The translations under genes were made by a program, and so were the position numbers. Source: Sipunculus nudus (lineage: Eukaryota; Annelida; Sipuncula; Golfingiida; Sipunculidae). Taken from it: a stretch of DNA of 64,000 nt. The notes under the pieces were generated by a model. The model saw only the letters and a program-made list of their open reading frames with translations, made no database searches and had not been told where the DNA came from. The stretch lies in the NCBI GenBank assembly GCA_026874595.1, contig CM049306.1, forward strand, positions 23,917,019-23,981,018, in the 5' to 3' direction. Shown one piece after another: positions 1 to 12,394 of this stretch; position 1 is the stretch's first letter, and every line of letters begins with the position of its first letter.

Positions 1-1020
1 AGAATCTTCTAGATCTTGGATATCTCATAAATGCTTCAAGACCTACCGCAGACCGCCTACACAACCAGTGTCATTAAATGAGTCATGTATTATAAGGTTA
101 AATTGACAGCAACGAGGAACTTTCAAGGTATCGTGGGAGAAATATTTAGCATACACCCTCACATGTATTTACATTTACGGGCACAAACATTTTTTTTCGG
201 GCACAAATATTTTCTTATAGTAAAATATCGGGATTGTGTTGTTTTGTGCCATTTAACAGCCTGTATTTCTATAACTATACCGTGAGGAACTCTTAATACT
301 GATGTTGATTTATCTTGGTACTGGTATAAGTTTATTATTGGGATTATACTCCAGTGCACCTGCGGCCCAAGAAGCTATTATCAGTTTCTCGAATCCCTGA
401 CCTTTAGTACTTAGAATATCACAACCCAAACTACTTCTAGTTCATTATAATCGTTGGATGCAGTCTCTTTTCTCTGTCAGTGGCAGATAGTTGTCGATAT
501 TTCATTGATACAAAGGTTCCAGGAATCCGCGATAATATTTCTCTATTACCTTAAAATTTTTTTTTTTCAATCATATATCTTTATTTTTGTCAGCGTTTTA
601 ATACATTTGCTGTCGCAATGTTGTACATGTATTACCAAATGCTTTTGAATATTTACTGATAATTCCAAAATGTATTTGCAATAAAACATTAGTAGCAGTA
701 TAATGCAAAAATAACTGAACCGATTTCTACCGAACTTTTTTCACTGGGGAGGGGGGTTGGTAGGGATGGGGGCAGGGAGATGGAATGGACCTTGGAAGAA
801 CACATTAAATATTGGTTTATGTCGGGAATAAAGGCCCAGATCGTTCCAGTATGATTGGAAGCCCTATACGGAAGTAATCCCCATGTGATCTTCAGAATAA
901 GTGTCTTTTTATTTTTATCTGTTCATACTACAAACATATTATGTCTTGTATCGCATTTTGATGAGCCATTAGATGGGTTTAAAAAAATGCCTTGATATTA
1001 TTTTTATTATCGTCATCGTG
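1..1020. other. Intergenic DNA, nothing recognised
   Basis: AT-rich sequence with short T runs and no open frame that looks coding on either strand. Confidence 0.5.
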
Positions 1021-1053
<33 letters not shown>

Positions 1054-1067
1054 GTAGTAGTAGTAGT
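1021..1067. repeat. Trinucleotide microsatellite (ATT)n then (AGT)n
   Basis: About 32 bases of uninterrupted ATT units pass directly into five AGT units, a compound simple repeat. Confidence 0.9.
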
Positions 1068-1381
1068 TACCAAAACACTATCCATATTATTGTTTGCCTG
1101 AAGGATATCTGAGCGAAGCAGAGAGTTTCTCATGCAGCATGGACCTTTTTTTTGGAGGAGGGGGATATATCCCCCCCCCCCTCACGTTATAGAGCTGGCT
1201 CTTTGTCCCCCTCATTTTAAGGGGAATAAACACAAATTTAAATTTCAAGATAATTATAGTTTATATGTATAACATAACGAGAAAATTTAGAAAATTGCAT
1301 GAGTCAACTGCCTCTTTAAATTGTCATGAAGAACATATTTTTAATATTCTGGAAGAGGGATTTTGTCCTGTTTTTATACAG

Positions 1382-1605
1382 GGGATGCTGTTTGGAAATT
1401 ATGCGAGGATAAACTTATTTCGGAATTGGAGACTTCTCTTGATATTGTTTTGAATTGCCCCACTCGCAATTTCTCAGCAAACAAAGCCAATGTCGTAAAA
1501 GTTTTAGAAGATAACACTGCAGCAAATAAGCTACGCTACCAATGGCATGAAGACCAAATCTATCCTAGGATAATCGGAATAACCATAAAACATAATATGT
1601 ATTAA
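1382..1605 (+). CDS. Unassigned exon-like open frame (possible 3'-terminal exon)
   Basis: A pyrimidine-rich tract ending TTTTTATACAG at 1381 precedes 73 open codons from DAVWKLCEDKLISELE to a TAA at 1603-1605. Composition is balanced (Leu, Glu, Asn, Lys; Trp twice), unlike the low-complexity frames around it. I recognise no family. No matching upstream exon was found, so this could be the last exon of an undetected gene, a pseudogene piece or a transposon fragment. Confidence 0.27.
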
Positions 1606-1609
1606 ATAT

Positions 1610-3455
1610 TCATTAGTCAAAGCAAAACGGATACAGAAATATACTTTAAATTCCGACATAAAATGAATTTCAGAAATAGATGACAATAAAGATTAAAGAA
1701 GAAAATGAAGAATTATTTGCCCGAGGAAATACTTTTGAAAAATATAGTTCCAAGGTTTACGTGACGACATTGATGTTTCACACTTAAAAAACAAAAGGTT
1801 AATATAGACTTTAATTTTTTTTTTCACAAGATAACCCCACACTTAAGATGGCAGTGATTATTTACAAACAAAAGATAGAAAGTTAATGGAAAACAGAAAA
1901 AATATATTTAATTTTATCTTTTACAGTAAGTGTCATCATGAAAATTTCATTTGGACACAATACAGAGCAGGATGTTTTCATCGTGTTTTTTTTCATTGTC
2001 GCCGGAATATGATTTGTTTGCAAATTTCATTTAATCAGAGCACATCTACAAAAATGAAATTTAAAGGAAAAGAAATAAACAGCCCCGAGCAGTTACGTAA
2101 GGGTATGATGAAACTGAATAGCCATCAATACACAACTCTGCAGGTATCAATCCTAAAGTGATTAGGCCTGCTTTGAGTGGTGACGATAGTCATCTGAAAA
2201 ACTGTACTATAATGGCCCCTATATTGCAATGATGTTGCTGTGTACAGCTAGTTGCCTTAATTGTAGGCAATGATTTTGGAATAAACACAAAAGAAAACAT
2301 GTGAATGTACACTAATATGTATATCCTATCTATATGATGACCATCGACATCCGATCAAGTACTAGTATTCGCTTCTTACGTCTGTGCTGTCAATCATATG
2401 ATAGGTTAGAGAAATCTATGTATATATGTGTACATTTAATTTATGAATAGACTGTGTCAAACTGGGATAGTTTTCGCACATGTTTGGTGTTGTATTAAAG
2501 TAAAAAAATATCTGGTTTAATCTTATGTGACAAGAATATCTGTTTTTTTCTAATGTGACATAATGCTTATCGGAAGTGAGTTTTTTTTCATTTTAATGGA
2601 AGAAATGTTTGTTTATTTGAGGAGATTTCATCGCAGTTTTAGACATGGCCAACCTGCCCCTCCCACTTCTTGGTAGACAAAAACCTGTCGTTAATGGATG
2701 AGCAGCCCTAGAAGAGTTTACATTGTATTGTTGTCAAACGATGTCCATTTGAATGTAAGAGACGCAGAGTATGACATCAGAGAGTGGTCCATTTATGCAT
2801 AGTTACCCATTATATTTGTATCTTTGTTAATCGACTTTCCGCATGTGGTAGTGGCATATTGGAAAACCGATTGAGGCACCAAACGAAGATATTGATTCAA
2901 TCAATTGAAAACGAAATGTTGACTCTTTCATCCTATGACTAGCTTATCTATAGAAAATGGTAACAAACAAACAACGTGCATCATACAGTCAGTATATTGT
3001 ATCTGGATGTGTTGCAATAAGGTGAATTTGATCATGTTAATGACTTGAGTCAAAGAACCGCTGTGTGTTCCTAACCATTATCACATCGCAATTGTAACAA
3101 TGGCATTTAGGTCTGGTAGGTTGCCTAAGTCCTGAAAAATGTTATTGCAACAAACACAGGCCTTCAGTCCGTTCGACCAGAAGTTTGGTCAACGGTATAG
3201 GAGAATTTATGTACATAGTTAGGTGGTCTTTAAATATGCCAGTCTATGCATGAATCCGATCAAATTAATCATAACCATCAAATAAAGAAAAAAACTACTA
3301 ATTAGATTAATGAGAAAATGGTCTATTTGGTCATGATATATTGGCTATTTAGCGGGGAACAGGACATCTTGTAACATACGTTGATTGGGTGTTGTTACCA
3401 TAAATATTATAAAATACATTGCCACTTCGTAAACCGACCCTCTGAAAAACGTAAA
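1610..3455. other. Intergenic DNA, nothing recognised
   Basis: AT-rich sequence without convincing genes. A 91-codon open frame at 1886-2161 is Lys/Asn/Phe/Ser-rich, as expected from AT-rich noncoding DNA. Confidence 0.45.
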
Positions 3456-3458
3456 GCA

Positions 3459-3575
3459 TTTAATTTAAGTTTAAAGCAAATACTTAATTATGGATCAGAA
3501 ATATGGGTATTTTACAATTTTTTTTTCCAAAAGTCAAAGGTTTGATAGAATCGACCAAATAGTTCTTAGCTGTGC
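3459..3575 (+). pseudogene. Possible decayed LINE reverse-transcriptase fragment
   Basis: One frame reads SLKQILNYGSEIWVFY and, after a T-run frame change, FDRIDQIVLSC. The (P)ILNYGSEIWG-like string followed by an I-E/D-R-I/V stretch is characteristic of the region after the catalytic domain in CR1/jockey/RTE-type LINEs. The match is short and frameshifted, and no catalytic YADD box was found nearby. Confidence 0.3.
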
Positions 3576-4537
3576 GCACCTGCCCAGCTTACCCAGACCT
3601 TTCCAAGGACTTCCCCTCCGGACATAGCTGTCCAAGGTGATTAGTAGAGGAGGCTCACATGTAATTCCCTCCTCAGAGGCAGACCAATTATTTCTTGCAG
3701 CTGTAAGGTTTGGAGTAGATTACAGCGGTCTTAGCAGTTATCCCACTGAAGGAGAGACATGCAGATATATTGGTCAGTCGGGGTCCCTTTAATTTGGATC
3801 AATGACGCTGATCAAATCAAAGATATATTCTACCGTTTTACAAAGGTCGGTTTAACTACTGAGCCCTTCACCTGAAACACGAATGCGTGCCTGGAAATAT
3901 TTCAATACATCTTGCCCTTTTTCCACATAGCTTAAATGTATTTAATACATGTTTATGATACTGTCTTTTCCATATACCAGGGTATAATGGAAGGACGAAA
4001 ATTAAAAGATAATATGAGAAGATGATCTTTGAATTCAATGGTTAATTCCTGATCGGCTTCTCTGCATATTGAGACCATACGATGAATTTCTGACAATCAT
4101 TCAACATGAGGACTGGAATAAGAACGGACCATTATTCCAGGTAAGAGTTTAAATTGGATTTTACTACCATGTATATTGATCATGACCGAATCCCTTGTTG
4201 TGTCCTAGTTGTTTCCTCATGTATACACAACACAGATTGCGTTGAAGTGTAATGAATACTTTACGAGGTACATTTCAATTATAGCCAGTGTCACAAGTAT
4301 AAATTAATCATTTCCGATTTTTTTTATAACAATTCGGTAACTAGTATATGCAAAATCCGCTGATTGTAGCATAGTATTAATTAGTTAAAGTTAACGGTCA
4401 GTTTAAAAAAATTCAACAGAATTGTAATAATCTGAGAGAAAATTAGTTTTCCTTTTCGGCACACAATTTTTATTATTCGTTATTTTGTTGCAAAGAATTT
4501 GGTTAATAATAAACCGCCGTTTGGGTGCAGGTTGAGT

Positions 4538-4711
4538 TCAAAGTCCCGTAATTGGCCAAAGGGCCACTCCGTGCATGTAGATTTCAGTGTCACAGCTGGT
4601 ATCAATAATAACTTTCGCGCACATTGTCAGTTTCATTTCCTTTGTCCAGGGGTCACGAGGTTTGTTGTCTGGCTGACGGGATATGTACTTGTTGACACTG
4701 CAAGAATGGAC
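4538..4711 (-). CDS. Unassigned exon-like open frame (possible 3'-terminal exon)
   Basis: On the minus strand an acceptor-like TCGATGTTGCAG is followed by 57 codons and a TGA. The frame reads VHSCSVNKYISRQPDNKPRD then a segment of alternating polar and hydrophobic residues (EMKLTMCAKVIIDTSC). Local GC is clearly higher than in the flanks. The opposite strand is also open for 83 codons, so strand is uncertain. No family recognised and no upstream partner exon found. Confidence 0.28.
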   Translation of the reverse strand, partial: VHSCSVNKYISRQPDNKPRDPWTKEMKLTMCAKVIIDTSCDTEIYMHGVALWPITGL

Positions 4712-4759
4712 CTGCAACATCGATGGTCACAAGCTTTCATACTGAGTTAGCTGATATTT

Positions 4760-6120
4760 ACTTTCTAATCATTATAAATACACTATATTGATTCAAACGT
4801 TTAACACAAACACACACCCTCACATATACACACACAACAATTTATAGAATTAACCCTTGTTTTCACATACGCGACATGAAAATTATTATATAATCAACGA
4901 ACCATGCACGTATGTCTTTTTTCGCTGGAAATAATTATACCTTCGCCAAGGGGCATATATTACGTTTATATCGTCGTTGGTTTGAGGGTTTGATCAGTTT
5001 TTTTGTATGTTGTTTCTTTTTTCGCGGGGGGGGGGGGGGGGGGGGGGGCAAGGTAATTTGTCAGCAACTTTATTTTAAAGTTATGAATGGATTTTATTGA
5101 AATTTGTTGGAAGGTTATAACAACACCTAAAGCATAGTCCGTTAGATGTTATCTCACTATAATGTTTATAAGGAATATTTACCGTTGTGAGATGCTCCAC
5201 TTTTATTTCTTTATTTCTATTGATCAAAGTGACCGTCATTGTTCTGGAGAGCAAAGCTCACCTGTGTTCACAACGTAGTATAGAAAACATATGACACAAA
5301 TTATTCTATATTACTCTGTAACTCTAAAATTCTGTTGGAGATATACATGTAGTCTCTGGTTACTTATAGTTATCTTTAGATTTAGACTTGAATTGACGGG
5401 TTGTACAGCTTATCCTTTTCCCCACATGTGAGTTTTCATGATGGGTTGCATATGCGTTTGACCTTATTGTAAGTAATTAAGCCTAAATAAGCATTGATAA
5501 GTTTATTTCTGTAAACATACATTCTTCTCCAAAGATATAATTCGATATGTATAGAAACCTAGAATACAAACACCGCTGGCTGGTAAGAAGAGACAGCCCG
5601 CCCACCTTTTAGTCACAGGTGTCACGTCACCTCGGCTGACAGACCCGCACAAAATCTTACAGAGCGTGCCATCATAAAGTCCTCTCCGACCATAACATCA
5701 AATAGACACGAAATCTTACAGAATGAGCCACCATGCAGTCCTTTCATACAGTAATAACGTCAAATATGATTCAGACATCAAAATATATTTCGAGAACCCA
5801 AATTTTTAGATCGCCAAATAAAATATATGTGTCAATTTTTTTTTGTCGGGCTATAGACATGTACACAATACAGTCCTCTCTGGGAAATAATCATATGCAA
5901 AAGAGTAAAGGAATAAAAATAAATTTAAATCAACCACCGTTATTTAACAAACTTTGGGTCTACATATATTTTAGAAGGCCTAATGTTTTCGAGGTCCCCC
6001 GATCGAAAACCCATATACGAGAAAATATTTCTTCCTGTTTTTCTCCTTCTGCTCCTGTTTGCGCTTATTTTCCATGCGGTCGATTTTCCAAAATTCACCC
6101 ATATTCAAAGTAATAGTCAT
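4760..6120. other. Intergenic DNA with a 23-base G run
   Basis: No gene recognised. An uninterrupted poly(G) tract lies at 5026-5048. The 126-codon open frame at 5733-6113 is low in codon structure and has no recognisable motif. Confidence 0.45.
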
Positions 6121-6457
6121 GACTGTGAGTCATCAGAGCTATAGCGATCAACCTTTGTCCCACGTCCGTCCGGCCGTATGGCAATCCGACCGTTAACAGG
6201 GCACACATCGTAACCGTTAGCCCTAGAAACTTCTAAATGCACATCAAGTTAGGTACTAGATAAATCTCCTTGGGACCCTGATATAAGGTCATAGTGACCT
6301 ATATTCTACAGACCCAAAATATCATTTTGAACACCCAGTCAGTCAGACAGAGCACAGAATGCATCCATTTTGCATAGAATTTTCTTCTAAAGTAACATTC
6401 GGAAAGGTCCTGACCAAAGTCCTCGGAATTTAGGTCACTGTAACCTATATTCTGTGA

Positions 6458-6460
<3 letters not shown>
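6121..6460 (+). repeat. Fragment of a CCGTCCG-type bivalve repeat
   Basis: GTCATCAGAGCTATAGCGATC followed by CCGTCCGGCC resembles the head of the repeat at 63148 (GTCATCTGAGCTATAGTCG then CCGTCCG). Inside, two related units occur: GGTCATAGTGACCTATATTC near 6288 and GGTCACTGTAACCTATATTC near 6433. Confidence 0.6.

Positions 6461-6511
<51 letters not shown>
6461..6511. repeat. (AT)n microsatellite
   Basis: About 25 uninterrupted AT dinucleotides close the repeat fragment on its left. Confidence 0.95.
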
Positions 6512-6515
<4 letters not shown>

Positions 6516-8224
6516 GAGCACACTGGATTTCAGATGGGCAAAAATTGTAGCCGTCGTCATGTATTTTTATTTGTTATCGCTCCTCTCGGGCAGACAGAGT
6601 TTCGGGCGTCCTGCGATCGCCCGAAGATAGCAGACCCATTTTCACTCATTTATTATAATACTATACCCTTAGATCAAATCGGTCTAATGATAGACACCTA
6701 TTTGGCCATTGTTAATTAGCTGGATCCAATCTGACACCTTCATAAATATGTAAATATTCAAGCATATAATTAGCTATCTTTATTTTACCGAACTGCTACT
6801 GATGAAGCTTTGATAAAAACGCGCCTTGTATTCGGTAAATAGACACCGGTTTTCATACAAACACTCACTAAGCAAAATAAAGCTTTCTGTCCCGAAACTA
6901 TTTTTACTATAGATGGTCGCCTCAAAATAAATTTCAGATATAAATCATTCAGTAGATGTATGGATATGTGTTTTTAGTATTACAATTTATCTCAATTTTT
7001 CATAGTTTACTGACTTCACTATGGTATGATGGAATGGGCAATATAAAATCAAATACCCAGGGATACCATTATTCGTATACCCTTGGGGTTTTTTAAAATA
7101 TAGATCTTGGATACAATTTTACTAGTATATAGCACTTATGTTCAGAATGGCCATAAGGAGCAGTTCCAGTTCCATAAACCTTAGATATTATTGATGCTTT
7201 AGAATTTCTTAAGCAGGACTTGAAAAACATTACTCACTCTTTCCCAGTGGAAAGACGTGCCTTTTCCCCCAGGCACTTCGACAGTAAAATACTACAGAGA
7301 GGAAAGGTTTCCTCTAGGCTTTACAAATAAGGTCGCAATATTTCAACTCAGAGCATCATTTGCGATCTTATCGAGCATTATACTACGCAATGCAACCTTA
7401 GCTTTTATTTTCATTAAATCCTGCGTTGTTTTTTTAATCTATAATTCAAACTTGTCCACTGTAGGAGAAAGAGAAGATTTTAAGTTGGAATGCTTAGAAT
7501 AAATCAGCAAAACTGTTCCCTAAGGGGATAAAACATTGTGTCATCAATTACGACTAGACAACTGGGAAGTTTAATGTTGCTCCCCTGATCTCTCGTGGCG
7601 CCGTATATATTTTAATGGGAATCGATACCTGCGCAATCAAGGATCTTAGGTCATCTTCCTAACTTACTGCTAGTACAAAGAGAAATAACATAGGGGCAAA
7701 GAGTGGAAAGAGCAATGTTAATTTTATTATATAAATGTTTTTGTCATGTTATTTGAGTATTTAATCTGATAGCTGAGGAATTATTCAAATCAAGCAAATG
7801 TAAAAGTAAGCAAACTACTCCGAGTGTAAATACTGAAGATATGGAATAAACTTTTTTCAAGACTTTTGTCTAAAGGATATGAGTTATCCGCGCGCAACAT
7901 GTCAAATGACGACAGGTCACCGGTCAAGATTTCACAGGGTAAAAAGTCTGCTAGAGATGTTACCACACAAGTTTATTTACTTTAATAAATAAGATATTTG
8001 TTGTTATATTTAAAATCCGCAAATACCGTATGTTCTATCTATCACATTAAATGTCCTTGCATAATCGTGTACAACAAATGAGTACGGCTCAGTGCACACA
8101 ATCTGCAAGTGACTTAAAGATGTAACAAGAAGGACTGAATGACAGGGGCCTTTTTTGAGAATGGGCCTTACAATGCGGTCTCAAGGCCGCTTGGTCAGTA
8201 TTAAACCGTCACAAGCGGATCCGG

Positions 8225-8255
<31 letters not shown>

Positions 8256-9165
8256 TTGAGAAGTTAGTCGGTTGGTACGTTCCTCCGGCTGACACAACCA
8301 CCCCGATGACACGACCACTTTGCCTGGACTCGCAGGGGATGGCAAAAATATGAGAGAAAGGATTTTGAACATGTGGACAGTTGAAATATCAAGACATCCT
8401 TATATCTTCAAGTAAAGTCCTGCAAAACTTATCAGCTTGTGATTTTATTATATCACAGCTGGGAACATGTATATATATATATATCGTGATAAAACTATAT
8501 ATAAAGAAGATTTTCTTATGTGATTTGTGCTATTTGTTGATAGACTCTATCCTGTAAACTGCTTAATAATTCCATGAAGAAATGGTATTTGACAACAATA
8601 TCCTGTATAGTCCACGCAAAAGCAGATTATCTGACTTAAATATGAGACGAGGTTAGACGTTTATGTTATGAAGCCTAGATTTTCGGGTGTGCTATGTTTG
8701 TAACACAGATAATTATATGTTCTCGATTCCTGCTGAAACGTGACTTTGGCCAAGGGTGGGTAAAATATTGAAATATAGTCTGAAGGGAACAGATCGGAAC
8801 ATTTTCCACCGCATATCACAGAACGCCTACGTCCACTTTTCTGTACCAAACATGATCCCATTTGCCTTCTGTGTCCATCTGTATACATATCCTAGGGTAG
8901 ACAATCTCAGACACGCACACAGTTTCGAAAAATATGATTACGCATGTTTACGTTCATTTTTAAGCATTTGCTGCATGATTTTCACGAAGTTCAGTATATT
9001 TTCAAGCTTTGGGTCACACTGACATTCAGACGTATATATGGTTCGTAATATTGAATATTAAGATGAACAGCAAATGTTCAAGACGATGCCAGTATATTCC
9101 CATGGCCCGATTTACTTTTGAAAAGGAGATGAATTTGTCTTTCTGTTTATCACTTACCAGTACTA
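6512..9165. other. Intergenic DNA with a 24-base G run
   Basis: No convincing gene. A G24 run at 8223-8246 follows AAGCGGATCC, the terminal motif of the mini-element at 19841, so a truncated copy may sit here. Overlapping open frames on both strands at 8661-9022 show no family motif. Confidence 0.45.
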
Positions 9166-9167
9166 TA

Positions 9168-9345
9168 CAGTGAAACCTGTGTAATAAGATAACCTGTGGG
9201 ACTGCCCAAAAGTTGTCTTAATTCACAGGCGGCCGTATTAGAAAAATCAATAAAAAGCAATGTGAATGCTTTCGGTTTACTCAGGGGTGGTCTTAATAGA
9301 CAGGTGATTCTTTAGGACAGGTGTTCTTTTAGACAGGTTCTACTG
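9168..9345. mobile_element. Mariner-type MITE with TA target duplication
   Basis: Left end CAGTGAAACCTGT and right end ACAGGTTCTACTG are imperfect inverted repeats. Each is flanked by TA (9166-9167 and 9346-9347), as in Tc1/mariner insertions. The inner part repeats ACCTGT/ACAGGT-like words. The length of 178 bp with no coding capacity fits a MITE. Confidence 0.7.
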
Positions 9346-9680
9346 TATTTTGAACAGTTTGGGTCACATTAACATTAAAACATGGACGTAGTACGTTATA
9401 CTTGATATATTGCAAATTTTCAAAATAATGAAATATATTTCTACAGCCTGTTTTTATAGTAAACATAAATTAGTTTTCTGGATATCTGGTAATCACTGCT
9501 TTCTTCTCAGCTGATTAATTTTGTGATGGTATGTAGTGAGGCTTTGTCACATTTCTTCATTTAGAGCACAAAAACGCACAGGAATACAAATGGACTCAGG
9601 ATGGTATTTCTTCTACCTAAATCATCTTCTATTTTCAACTGAAAGAATTACATGTAACACTGACTCTCGTCTTCCCTCAG

Positions 9681-9915
9681 ACGGAGTAACGCAGAGGACC
9701 TGATACCATGCCGTCCACGAAATAATTGCGCCAGAGGCTTACATTCTTGGATGACAGACGCGATAGACAGGGCTAAAGGTCAGAATGTCCTCGTTCAACA
9801 TGTTTGTAAATGTTTTTCTGTTCCATTAAGGCCCCCATCTTGCGCCCTCTTTTCAGTCATTCAGGGTCGGGTGACGATGACCAAATTGGTCGTGCAGCCC
9901 TCTAAGGATAATTGA
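9681..9915 (+). CDS. Unassigned exon-like open frame with strong acceptor
   Basis: The acceptor CTCTCGTCTTCCCTCAG is followed by 77 open codons beginning RSNAEDLIPCRPRNNC, continuing ARGLHSWMTDAIDRAKG and ending at TGA 9913-9915. A possible donor (AAAG|GTCAGA) after AKG would give a short internal exon. Composition is Cys/Arg-rich and GC is above the flanks. No family recognised, and no ATG is near the start, so it would have to be a downstream exon. Confidence 0.3.
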
Positions 9916-10512
9916 TTGGGTTCTCAGGCACCGCGCGCGTCAATTTTAACCTGCTTCATGAAAAATCTGTATTTTGATGTTCAGTAGAATTGGTACCGGT
10001 TTTGAGCTCCAACTGCTCGGACATTTCTTTTAAGGCAAATAAAATGATAAAATTATGTTTTTGTATTACCAACTACAATACCAATACGTAAAATCTGTTA
10101 TTATCGGTTTTCCTGGACCATATATTTTTTAATGGAAAATGTGTAATAACAAAATAAACAAAACCCCAGCCCCCTTGCTGATTTCTGAACACAGTGCTTG
10201 AGAACAACAATTTTATAGCCTGTTACTGGTTATGTTTTGGTTATTTTTATTCATCCTGTATCAGCCGAGCCTAGACTTCCAGTCATTTGTTCAGGATACA
10301 AGAAGGAGCACGCCGTAGTAATGACCATCTGGCTACTCTTTCTTTTAGGGGGCTTGGGGGTTTGATTTGTCCAAAATGTCACACAGGTGAAAACACCAGT
10401 GCAAATTTCTGTTAAAAAGCCTTGTCATCAGTACAGCGGACAATGGAACAAAGGGCCTCTAATGACCATAGATGTTGGTGTAGGTGGCGATGACTGATTC
10501 CTTAACATTCCG

Positions 10513-10703
10513 AGGGGTGGATCCAGGACATTGGGGAGGGGGTTACGATTTACAACGAGGAACTCTGACCCCAGGTAGAGGTGCAAAACTCCCGTAGAGG
10601 GTGAAGGGGTTAGCCGTAAATGTATGGTGCAACAAAGGTCATTTTTACCGTAGGGGGGTCATTAAACCCCCTTTTCGGCCCCTGTGTCCATAGGCCACCC
10701 CTG
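10513..10703. mobile_element. GGATCC-type small inverted-repeat element
   Basis: The left end AGGGGTGGATCCAGGACA pairs imperfectly with the right end TGTCCATAGGCCACCCCT. The inside has no coding capacity and contains short G and C runs. Ends resemble the element at 19841. Confidence 0.5.
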
Positions 10704-10709
10704 TATTCT

Positions 10710-12390
10710 CGAGGAGGCTGCAAGTTGCTACGGTAACCTCAACCGATATCAAGAGAATCAATGTCCACCAGGTCACCAGTGCACGCAAATATACCATTAT
10801 GATTGGTAATTAAAAAGCGTCATGAAGTTATTCTTGTTCATTGCAACAGACAAATAAAAGTCCTACTGTTAGTCATCATTTATCATCATCAAACAGACCT
10901 CGAACCTTTGTTTAACTTTGCACCTAAGTCACTCTTCGCAATATTCTTATTACTGTACACCTATAAAGAAATAAATATGAAACTGTCTGAAGAAAAGTAT
11001 GCAAAATTGCTATATCAACGCTAGAGTTTCTAAATTTTATATGTACGTTATATATGTAATTTTAATGTACGTGATGTTTCTGAAAAAAGCTTTATGTATT
11101 ATATTATCAGTTAAGCAGCGATGACTAAAACATTTGCCAGATTACAGAAATAATAGCCAATATGTTAAAAAATTGCCATTATCATAAAATATTGACAGGG
11201 AGTATCTTTCGTCTTCAGCAAAAATCTGAATTATGTGCGAAACGGTTTGAACTCTTCGTCCAATATCATATGTTCTACGTTCCCGAGGCAGCGGAAATCT
11301 TGCGCTTCTAAAGAAGCAACTGATTTTCCCGCTGCCTGCTTTGACCGTTTATGATACATTTAGACACCAGATGGCGGTTCGTTGTCCGCTGAAAAAAAAG
11401 TGCGTATGATGTGACAAGCAGCCAACCAGATGACAATTTAGAAAACACTTGACAGGCATATTGGCTCCACCCATAGCTGCGCTTCAAGCGCCGCTTGATG
11501 ACAGTTAATGGTCGAATTTTAATTGCTCCCTCTGCATTCTCGCATCATCGACCGATTTAGTTATGACATTATGACTATGTTAGCGTAGCCATGTATCTGA
11601 TGTCTGCAGAACTGAAACCAACCAGCGAGGTGTGCACGTTTCGTTTGAATTACAGCTCACCGGCCGGGCATCCTATGTGCCCAAGGCCCTAGCAAACCAC
11701 GTCTGGGGCCATTCTCTCTTAGCCTGTGGCCTGTTCAGACGGTTGCCGGGGCGATGAGCTGTCACTCAAAACGAAATGAACAAGATTGGCTCCGTGTATT
11801 CCTCGCTTGGCTGGTAAACCGTTGTGTCTTCCAGCACAAGGTCTCATCTGATTGGACAAAAATACAGTGCTCCCCTCTGGTGTAGCAATTTAGGATACGA
11901 GGTCATAACAAACAGCGCTTACGATATAGGTATTAGGCCTATAGGTAAAGCGCTGTGTAGAGAGCGTACATATATTCACACAGCTAGTCTTTAAAAAGGT
12001 ACCAACCAATTACATTTTTTGTAAGTACCAGACTAGCGTGGAATTCAAAACTTTTCATTTATCTGGAGACTGAAGTCAATACAAATATGTTTTGTCCAAA
12101 ATTTGGAATTTGGCACGTTTTGAATGTATGTGAAATATTGTTAAAACCTAGTGTTTGTTGTGTCTCTAAAAACTGTCATGCTGACAGGGACCGTTTTTAG
12201 TTTGGCACTCGGACCCCAAAGTCACCGTATTTCCTCCTGGGCACCTCTAAGAAGTTGGTGGACGGTAGTTATCATGAAAGCATAAAAACACATATGATTT
12301 AGAAAAGATGAGTTCAGAATAAAGGCTTAAAAGGTGAAAGGTACAAGACCTCGTGTGAAATCAGCATCGACTCTTGTTAATGCCTAGCTC
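10710..12390. other. Intergenic DNA with a higher-GC segment around 11270-11960
   Basis: No gene assigned. The segment from about 11270 is less AT-rich and contains a hairpin at 11287-11336 and the perfect inverted repeat TCAAGCG-C-CGCTTGA at 11484-11498. It could be a promoter or unannotated first exon, but nothing in the sequence proves it. Confidence 0.35.
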
Positions 12391-12394
12391 ACAT

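Noticed and set aside
5733-6113. 126-codon plus-strand open frame
   Set aside because: AT-rich composition, no recognisable motif, no splice sites or upstream partner.
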